From NCBI RefSeq assembly GCF_024362695.1, contig NC_065423.1, positions 4,457,001 through 4,521,000 of the forward strand: a stretch of 64,000 nt of DNA, given 5' to 3'. Positions 57,096-64,000 of the stretch are shown in pieces. The position numbers were made by a program, and so were the translations under genes. The stretch is from Pectinophora gossypiella (taxonomy: Eukaryota > Arthropoda > Insecta > Lepidoptera > Gelechiidae). The notes beneath the pieces are model-generated. The model was not told the DNA's origin and ran no database searches. It was given only the letters and a program-made list of their open reading frames with translations. Each line of letters begins with the position of its first letter. Positions within the stretch are counted from its first letter, which is position 1.

Positions 57096-58568
57096 ATGAG
57101 ATTATCACTTGTATTGTTCCGACGTAACCGCATGCCTAATGGCCATATATTTCGTGGAAAAGACCGTTTAGTTAAGAAAGTGGAACCTAAGCATTTACGC
57201 AAAATGCAGCAGGAATTAGCTATTGAAGAGCAAAACATGTTCTATCTGAGGTTTCCTTACCTCACAGAGGTATGTAACGTTGTTGTATTTCCATTAACAT
57301 GAATAAATTTTGTGGCGAATATTGTATATTGGTTCTGACTTGATTCTTATGAAATCGCTAAGAAGGGTACTAAATCATAGAATAAACAGTAATACTACGT
57401 AACTATAGGTTTAGATACATAACGAACATGCAGGTATGAATACTCAACTATGTTGAATCGTCAAGATTACCTAGCTACAGAGGTAATTTTGATAACTCCG
57501 GTTTCAGGTTAAAGATTTATTTCTCAAAAGAATTACAAATTCACTTAATATGAGAAACATTAAGACAGTATATATTAGCTTATAGTTATCCAAGAGTTTA
57601 TACAAACATGCTATTACTACTTAACTAAAAGAAAAAAAAGAAAATAATACAAAAATAGGTATATATGTAATCCTCTAGTTAATAAAACTTTAATTTTTTA
57701 CGTATATATTATGGTATATATTATGTTACGTTGCTGCTATATAGGTTTTAAGTTTGTTCTTAAAAGAAGTCATGGTTTCAGTATTTTTAATTTCTTTTGG
57801 CAAGCTGTTATAAATCTGCGCTCCCTCATATAATATATTTTTAATGCCATAAGTTTTAGTTCTAGGTCCACGTAATACAATATTATCTTTGTTCCTTGTA
57901 TTATGCTTGTGGGTCTTTTTGGTGAAAGTGATGTCTGAGTGAATGGTTTTATGTAAAATTTTCCTTACCAGTATGCATGTGTTATATTTATATAATTGCG
58001 ATAAATTAAAGTATTTTGTTTTATTATAAATTATTTCAGTTGGTGTTAAGTAATCTATGCGATACAGGACCTTTATTAGCTTATTTTGTGAGGTTTGGAG
58101 TTTCTTAAGATTGGTTTTAGCGGCAGAGCCCCAAATTTGTACCAAATATTCCAAATGTGGTTTGACTAAAGAATTGTAGATAGTGTCTCTTAAGTTATAT
58201 GGTATACAATGAGACATTCTGTGCATAGCACCTGTAAGTGCTACTATTTTAGATCGAATGTATTTAATGTGGGCTGCCCATGTCAGTTTATCATCAAGTA
58301 CTAGGCCAAGGTATTTTTCTTGATGTGATTGATTGATTTTAATGTTGTTTATGGTAAGGTTTAATTCACTGATCCAGACCTCTGTAACACGGTTCTATAA
58401 TGCTTGTGTATTTATTTTCAGGCTGAAAGTGCAGGACATGCTAAAGCTCTCGGGAAACCTGAAAAGCGAACAGAACAAGTCCTGAGCAGCAAGGCGAAGC
58501 TGTTTAAAGAGGATGTCACATTGTATGAACGCCTTGGTCATCTCAGAGTAAAGGAATCATGGGATTAG
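57096..58568 (+). CDS. mRpL63: Mitochondrial ribosomal protein mL63 (MRPL57/MRP63), complete
   Basis: Exons 57096-57269 and 58422-58568; 106 aa (human 102 aa). mL63 is a small metazoan-specific protein of the mitochondrial large subunit. The protein begins MRLSLVLFRRNRMPNGHIFRGKDRLVKKV, trimmed here as MRLSLVLFRRNRMPNGHIFR, and is basic as expected of a mitoribosomal protein with an N-terminal import signal. Conserved points are the R-[MI]-P-x-G start, EEQNMFYLRFPYLT before the splice, GHAKA, and the end ERLGHLRVKESWD (human QLDHLNVTKKWS). The 1.15-kb intron is mostly a LINE remnant in the opposite direction. Confidence 0.88.
57500..58385 (-). pseudogene. 5'-truncated LINE with reverse-transcriptase C-terminus
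   Basis: The minus-strand frame 58226-57726 gives 166 residues from MHRMSHCIPYNLRDTIYNSL to KTYIAAT; upstream it continues open with KYLGLVLDDKLTWAAHIKYI. These are the RT blocks after the catalytic YxDD region (K-x-LGL-x-x-D-x-L-x-W ... P-x-L-x-Y ... IWG) of jockey/CR1-like non-LTR elements. The RT core and everything 5' is missing, as usual after incomplete reverse transcription. About 220 bp of 3' UTR follow, ending near AATAAATCTTTAACC. The frame is still open, so the insertion is fairly young. Confidence 0.8.
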
Positions 58569-60194
58569 TTTATGATAATTTAGTTTATGCTTAGTTTACT
58601 TGTATAGTTAGAAATATATTGAGTTCAATTGAAACAGTTTTATTATTATTTATATTCTTTTCTACTTTAGTATATTAATGTTGCAATATAATTATCCTTT
58701 ATATCTGTTAAGAGTTGACAGCGACAGCTAAAACTCTTTAGAACAAATATTTTTGAAACATTTACATAAATAATTGTTTGTGTGTGTCATGTACCATGTC
58801 TACATGACTGGTGTATCGGACTATTGGTCCCATGGTTGCAAGTTATCTTCTTACTACTTGTGTCTGCCCACCCCATTAGATACTGCTACATACAGGCATG
58901 AAGTTTATGTTTTATATATGTATAATACAGAATTCTTGTTAGTTTATTGTCTTTATTGCTGTTTATCTTCTAAACGTTGCTCTTGAAACCCTGTTAGGGA
59001 GATTAAGGGCATTAGATTTATGTGTGTGTTTAGTTTGTGTCTTTTTATTTAGAGCTGATACAATTTAAACACATTTTTTACTTTTTTAATATTTTTTATT
59101 TATTAACAACAAACTAAATATAATAAAACAGCTCCAGCAGAATGTTAACAATAGAAAATATTAAAATGACACTGCAATTGTACATATTTGTTGAAACAAT
59201 TATTTATTCTTAACTTAAATATTGTGATGTTTATTGTATAAAAGCAGAAGCAAAGGAACATAGTATTTTTGTAACAGTGGCATATACTTTGCATTACAGT
59301 TTATAGTCATAAGACTGATATTTATAAATCACAGATAAATCATAAAAACTTCTACATTTCAAATGTACTTAAACAATGTATTGCCAAACATAATTATCTT
59401 CTTAGTTATACATCGAGAAATGGATATATTTTTTAATTTATTATCTATTTCTTATAGATTATTATAATCTAAAATGGTAAGAGGCAAGCCTCTTTAAAAG
59501 CACTTTATAATGGCGCCGATTCCGGCAGACACATCCTAATTTTATTTTAAGTTATACCTGTCATTTTCTTATCCGCCGAATAGGAAAGGGTCGGATGATT
59601 GACAACTGTTTGAAATGAATGAATAACCCGGGCGATTAAAATGGGCATGTCGCTCATATGCAATCCGTTTGACGTGTGCTGTCGACGTAATTCTGTCGGG
59701 TTATTGGCCAATATGGCAGAATAATCGTTTCTGAACGATGCAGCCACAAACAAGAAAATAGAATATTGACCAATATAAAATATTGGAAAGGTTTTTTAAA
59801 TTTCTGTCTAAAATGGATGTGTTCCATAAATTTTATGCCTGTCGATTACCCGTCTCTTTCCTTTTCGACGGATCAGAAAATGACAGGTATAACTTAAAAT
59901 AAACTTAAGACAGTGTGTACTGGAATCAGCACCAATGTATACTTAAATACACATTTTCTGGTTACCCTTAAAAACATTTGATACCGTAAATAACAAAATA
60001 TAGTTGGACCAAACTTTAACTAGATAAGTACTGTAGATTATAAAAATATTCGAATTATTTTAAATACTGTTTCAGTGTTTCAACAACATTACCCTGAAAT
60101 GATTCGTTCCACATCAAGCTGGAAAGAAGATAATACATTTGATGGCAAGTTTGACACTTGGCTTATAGTCGAAATAAATGTAAAATTGGTATTG
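58569..60194. other. Tail-to-tail gap between mL63 and the AIFM3-type gene
   Basis: AT-rich 3' flanks of both genes with one MITE-1 copy (59511-59936). Nothing else recognised. Confidence 0.5.
59511..59936 (+). mobile_element. MITE-1 copy
   Basis: Left end GGCGCCGATTCCGGCAGACA followed by CTAATTTTATTTTAAGTTAT; right end GACAGGTATAACTTAAAATA and a decayed terminus. Slightly longer than the other copies because of extra sequence near 59725-59790. Confidence 0.75.
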
Positions 60195-61493
60195 TTAGTT
60201 GATGTGCTGCGTCCAAGCAAAGGGGTCGTCTTTCAAATCTTTCTTACTGAGCGTCTTTCCTTGGTGCAGCAGCTCCGCGAACTGAGACACAACGGGGTCC
60301 CGCATGCATGACGCCACCGCAATCACTTTGTCCTTCTCATCAAAGAAGAATATTACGAACTTCAATTCTTCAATGTCTCCTACAACTTGCGTGCTAGCGG
60401 GCTTGCCGCAGCCCGCGTACCGAATGGACTTGCCGAACACCATCGTCCAGAAGAACGGAACAGTTTTCAGTACAGTTTCTTTCTTAAGAATATTAAGTGC
60501 TGCGACTCTCCCGTGGTACTGCGAGAGCCCGACATGTCCTATACTCATTTGTTTATTGCCGGCGGCAAAAACGGGCGCGTATGCGATGTCGCCGCCCGCG
60601 TACACGTGGGGCACGTTGGTTTCCAGCTTATCGTTGACGGTAACCGCACCGTTCGGTTGCAGCGCTATACCACTATCTTCCAGGAAGTCTGTGTAGAAGG
60701 TGGTTCCCACGCCCAATATGAGCATGTCCGCGGGCAGTGTGGTTCCATTGGCGAGTTCAACGGACTTTATCACGCCTTTTTCCCCGATACACTTCTTTAT
60801 TGTCGTACTGAAATGGAACTTTACTCCCTTCTCCTCGAAGAGCTTTCGTAGACGATTGCCAATTTCACTTCCGAATATCTGTCCGAGAGGGGCGGTGTCT
60901 GTGCCGACTACAGTCATAGACTTGGCTTTCGCACAGGACGAGGCGGCGGCTTCCAGGCCGATGAAGCTGAGGCCGAGGACGACCACGTCCTTGTCGTTGT
61001 TCTCTCCGAGCGTGCTCAGAATGTTCTTGGAATCCTCAAAGTTTCTCACGGTAAATATGTTCTTGAGATCCACATTGGGGATGTCTGGTACGCGCGGTTT
61101 GGATCCGGTCGCAAGGTACAGCGCTGTGAAGTTAATTTTCTTGCCGTTGCTCAGACAGACGACTTTCTCCTTCGTGTCCACTTTGGTCGCTTCTACTCCT
61201 GTTAGGATCTCGATGTTGTTGTTGTGGTAGTATTCGGCGGATCGGGCTTGTAGTTTCTCGATGTCGGTAGCGGTGCCTATTTTGGAGACTTTGATTCTGT
61301 CGTAGGGTAAGTAGGGTTCCTTGGCGAGGACGACGATGCGTCCCGTGAAACCCTCGCTGCGCAGTGTCTCGGCGCAGGTGGCGCCCGAGGGTCCGCCGCC
61401 CACCACCACCACGGTGCTGGTGTCCGACGGCGACGCCACGCCCATCTCCTTGATGCGGACGTTTGACTTGAGATCGCTGATCTTTGCTCGGAC
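60195..61493 (-). CDS. Aifm3: Apoptosis-inducing factor 3-like oxidoreductase, last exon (5' exons off-window)
   Basis: A single 1299-nt exon (acceptor CCAG|GTC at 61493) encodes 432 residues: the whole pyridine-nucleotide-disulphide reductase part. FAD binding: TVVVVGGGPSGATC at fragment residues 27-40, and HVYAGGDIAYAPVF later. NADH binding: DVVVLGLSFIGLEAAASS. The block YLPYDRIKVSK and the FWTMVFGKSIRYAG C-terminal domain are typical of AIFM3. Human AIFM3 (605 aa) has an N-terminal Rieske [2Fe-2S] domain; the corresponding exon was looked for in 61494-64000 and not found, so it must lie further upstream. An alternative is a Rieske-less AIF-like protein, but the sequence fits AIFM3 better. 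Localisation is probably mitochondrial. Confidence 0.9.
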   Translation of the reverse strand, partial: VRAKISDLKSNVRIKEMGVASPSDTSTVVVVGGGPSGATCAETLRSEGFTGRIVVLAKEPYLPYDRIKVSKIGTATDIEKLQARSAEYYHNNNIEILTGVEATKVDTKEKVVCLSNGKKINFTALYLATGSKPRVPDIPNVDLKNIFTVRNFEDSKNILSTLGENNDKDVVVLGLSFIGLEAAASSCAKAKSMTVVGTDTAPLGQIFGSEIGNRLRKLFEEKGVKFHFSTTIKKCIGEKGVIKSVELANGTTLPADMLILGVGTTFYTDFLEDSGIALQPNGAVTVNDKLETNVPHVYAGGDIAYAPVFAAGNKQMSIGHVGLSQYHGRVAALNILKKETVLKTVPFFWTMVFGKSIRYAGCGKPASTQVVGDIEELKFVIFFFDEKDKVIAVASCMRDPVVSQFAELLHQGKTLSKKDLKDDPFAWTQHIN

Positions 61494-62475
61494 CTGGAAC
61501 AGGAAAATGCCCAGAATCAAAAGCGAGCACTGTGCTATGTTTAGACGAATTACATTATGACATCATCTAAATACACTTTTACAGCAACATTCAGGAAAAT
61601 TGCATTCCTAAATAGTTCCGCTTGAGTAAAACAATGGCGATGTAGCATAGTAAACAATAGCTGCGCTTGCATTAACTGCTTTTAGGTGAATTCGTCGCGA
61701 CCTTGAATGAGTCAGAGCCCGCAGCAATGTTTAAAAGTCCGTATCTCGGCGGTCAACACAAGGTCAGACGCAGGTGGATTATAAGTATTACGAATACGAA
61801 TATTACTATACTATGACACGTTAGATTTAAAAGGAAGCTTGAACAACCTGTTTAGCGGATATGGTGTAAGTTATTGCGCACCATTTGCTGAGAGACAGGG
61901 CGACGGCGGCCGATAGACCGGTGTTATCCTTATTTCATACTATGCCTATTTGATGGCTTAGTAATAAAATTAATGAAAATGTTAAGCAATTTTAATTAAA
62001 AAAAACCTTTTTTGCACAAGATGTAGGTACATGTGACGCGTGTAACGTTGTGTCTAACATATCTAAATGTTGTAGCTATATTGAAAACTTAACAATAGAA
62101 AACGTTTTAAGACTCGAAATCCTGCCAATTAATTTGTAGTTTCAGCTCCGCTTTTGTTCCCAAAGCGGAAAAGTAAAAAAAAAAATAATAGTAAAGTCAC
62201 TGGCTGCTTTTCTGTTTCAAATTGTTCTTTCTTGTACTCTGGTCTTATCTGCCTAAAGGTTAGGTAATAAAGTTATTTTTACATAAGTCCTAAAATGGTT
62301 CCCGGGCACATCAATGTCAAATTAAAATTCTAGTGACACGTATCTCATACGTAGCACTTACGAACTACGAAGCATCGAATCAATAAAATTACCACATAGC
62401 TACGACTAGCCGCCGTCGGATCGCCCTGTCTTTCTATAGCCACGAACGATAACTAGTCGATAGGTGCCTAATAAC

Positions 62476-62795
62476 GGCCTCCTTGGTCCAGTGGTTGAGC
62501 GTTGGGCTCAAGATCCGGAGGCCTCGAGTTCGAATCCCGGTGGGGACATATCACAAAAATCACTTTGTGATCCCTAGTTTGGTTAGGACATTACAGGCTG
62601 ATCACCTGATTGTCCGAAAGTAAGATGATCCATGCTTCGGAAGGCACGTTAAGCCGTTGGACCCGGTTACTACTTACTGAAGTAGTATGTAGTCGTTACA
62701 TGAGCCATATCAGGGGTGCTTGGCGGCTCAGTAATAACCCTGACACCAGGATTGATGAGGTTGGTATACCACCTAACAACCCACACGATTAGAAG
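62476..62795 (+). mobile_element. SINE-A, full-length reference copy
   Basis: Head GGCCTCCTTGGTCCAGTGGT with A box and GTTCGAATCCC B box; then ATCACAAAAATCACTTTGTG, core GCTTCGGAAGGCACGTTAAG, CCGTTGGACCCGGTTACTAC, and the 3' part GACACCAGGATTGATGAGG ending CACACGATTAGAAG. This is a tRNA-derived SINE of at least ten copies in the window. Confidence 0.85.
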
Positions 62796-62849
62796 ACCTC
62801 TGCCTACCCCTTATGTCTGTTATGTCTTGTGTATGATGGGGTGATAAAT

Positions 62850-62912
62850 GTGTGTCCTAACCAAATTAGTGACCACAAAGTATTTTTTGTGATATGTCCC
62901 CACGGAGGTTTT
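62850..62912 (-). repeat. SINE-A head-proximal fragment
   Basis: TGTCCTAACCAAATTAGTGA and TTTTTTGTGATATGTCCCCA match the region after the B box, inverted. Confidence 0.6.
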
Positions 62913-63015
62913 TAGGCAGAGGTGTAAGTACAATAAATTACATTATACCATTGATGTAGATATAATACGTTTTAACACCCATTCCTCGCTATGTTTAAGT
63001 GCCATGTAGGTAATT

Positions 63016-63408
63016 AGTGTTGCCGAAAAATCGATAGTTTTACTATCGATAGTAAACAGCCAAAATCATCTACCCAACTATCGAAATTAAGGTCACTATC
63101 GATCATACAAAACTATCGATAGTATCGATAGCTTGCGCAATATCGAAGAGCGATACTATCGATAGTATTGATAGTTTTTTGTTTTTCAACTATCGATACT
63201 ATCGATAGTATCGATACTATCGATAGTTTTTCATCTTTTAACTATCGATACTATCGATAGTATCGATACTATCGTTGCTTATCAATAGTATCGCCAAAAA
63301 AGAGCTATCGATAGTATCGATACTATCGATTAATTATCGATACTATCGTTTTTTGGTAAACTAGTTTTCGATCGAACTATCGATAGGGCACTATCGAGCG
63401 GCAACACT
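63016..63408. repeat. TATCGATA palindrome array bounded by inverted AGTGTTGCCG
   Basis: About 18 ATCGAT sites, mostly as CTATCGATAG or TATCGATACTATCGATAG, fill 390 bp. The outer tips AGTGTTGCCG (63016-63025) and CGGCAACACT (63399-63408) are perfect inverted repeats, so the array looks like one mobile unit rather than a simple satellite. TATCGATA is the DRE site bound by DREF in Drosophila, and CGATA is a BEAF-32 site; whether lepidopteran proteins bind here is unknown. Confidence 0.75.
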
Positions 63409-63839
63409 ATAGGTAATAATGGAGCGAGCCTATTACGATTAATGGGCACAAATCCTGGAATCCACGTGATATTAATTATCTATTATCCAAACATGATATA
63501 GTTAACACGTAAATGAATGGCCTAATAGTCAAAATATGTATGACTATCAACGATAAAGGCATTTATCTCCATTTCCTCAATATAATGTTAGGTAAGTGCG
63601 TAATATGAATAAGCGTATACAGTATTATGTACACTCGTAAATTGATTTTTCAAAATTCGATAACGACAGCGGTTTCGGGTAGTGAAGAACTGTTATCGCT
63701 TTCCCAATACAGAAACATATTAAAGTGACGAAACAGCTGTTACCTATGTTACTTTCGCTTTATTGATTTTGTGGTAATTACTATCATTATAGATCTATAT
63801 AATAAAAAATAAGCGTCATTTAAAAAAAACACATTCTGG

Positions 63840-63992
63840 GGGGTTAAAATGGCCATATAGAAACAATTCATCTAAGAAAGCAATATTGCTATTTGACATT
63901 TGTTTGCATTGCGCACTTACTTTTATATGCGCAAATGTCAAATTGCCATATTACTTTCTAAGGTGAATTGCTTCGATGTGGGTGTGCGTTAC
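63840..63992. repeat. MITE-2 hairpin, best copy
   Basis: The arms GAAACAATTCATCTAAGAAA, then GCTATTTGACATTTG, and their inverse at 63925-63975 (CAAATGTCAAATTGCCATAT) fold into a long imperfect hairpin. The same layout is at about 5205-5340, and half of it at 35316-35405. Confidence 0.7.
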
Positions 63993-64000
63993 CCCAACAA

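Larger units (their letters stand above)
61494..64000. other. Upstream intron or flank of the AIFM3-type gene, repeats only
   Basis: Holds SINE-A copies (62476-62795 and 62850-62912), the TATCGATA array (63016-63408) and a MITE-2 hairpin (63840-63992). No coding exon was recognised on either strand. Confidence 0.5.

Noticed and set aside
60304..61230. Several plus-strand frames of 130-176 codons
   Set aside because: They are antisense shadows of the AIFM3-type exon, which has clear family motifs on the minus strand.
62476..62560. tRNA gene candidate (GGTCCAGTGG ... GGTTCGAATCCC)
   Set aside because: The A and B boxes are those of SINE-A. The acceptor stem does not pair, and the same head is followed by SINE sequence in every copy.
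1..64000. CRISPR arrays, operons, bacterial-type elements
   Set aside because: None seen. All genes have spliceosomal introns, and the repeats are interspersed or inverted, not regularly spaced arrays.

Overview
This window is AT-rich animal genomic DNA, very probably from a moth or butterfly (Lepidoptera). Genes are split by GT-AG introns, and the exons are more GC-rich than their surroundings. The space between and inside genes is filled with element types I know from lepidopteran genomes: tRNA-like SINEs, a 5S-rRNA-like SINE, Helitrons ending in CTAGT, LINE 3' ends with GATGAT tails, and many short inverted-repeat elements. I could not run searches, so species and family names rest on recognition alone.

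Eight conserved genes can be reconstructed exon by exon. From left to right: the last two exons of AMP-activated kinase alpha (308-1099, +); Poldip2 (3871-8250, -, 6 exons, 344 aa); short-chain acyl-CoA dehydrogenase Acads (8658-11053, +, 5 exons, 407 aa); Arpc3 of the Arp2/3 complex (11700-12950, -, 5 exons, 178 aa); the nucleolar Cgr1-type protein Ccdc86 (16187-16821, +, 2 exons, 165 aa); the intramembrane protease Sppl3 (23392-44758, -, 9 exons, 387 aa, with a 15.2-kb first intron); mitochondrial ribosomal protein mL63 (57096-58568, +, 2 exons, 106 aa); and the last exon of an AIFM3-type oxidoreductase (60195-61493, -). In every complete gene the exon phases join without a break. Several products are mitochondrial (Poldip2, Acads, mL63, AIFM3-type), but the cluster is not an operon. 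Poldip2 and Acads are head to head with 407 bp between start codons. Acads/Arpc3 and mL63/AIFM3 are tail to tail.

The rest is repeats and transposons. The main items are: a 3.6-kb inverted-repeat element that also holds a dead mariner (17.86-21.45 kb); Sppl3 intron 1, crowded with SINE, MITE and LINE pieces and carrying a long-TIR element with 530-bp arms around a decayed cysteine-rich gene (42.83-44.47 kb); a Helitron (46.62-47.18 kb); a nearly perfect 2.45-kb palindrome of dimeric units (49.04-51.50 kb); and a 390-bp array of TATCGATA palindromes bounded by inverted repeats (63.02-63.41 kb). The interval 45-57 kb has no recognisable conserved gene, only repeats and one small orphan reading frame.

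The best candidates for something undescribed are the long-TIR element, the 2.45-kb palindrome, the TATCGATA array, and a partial duplication of Sppl3 exon 3.
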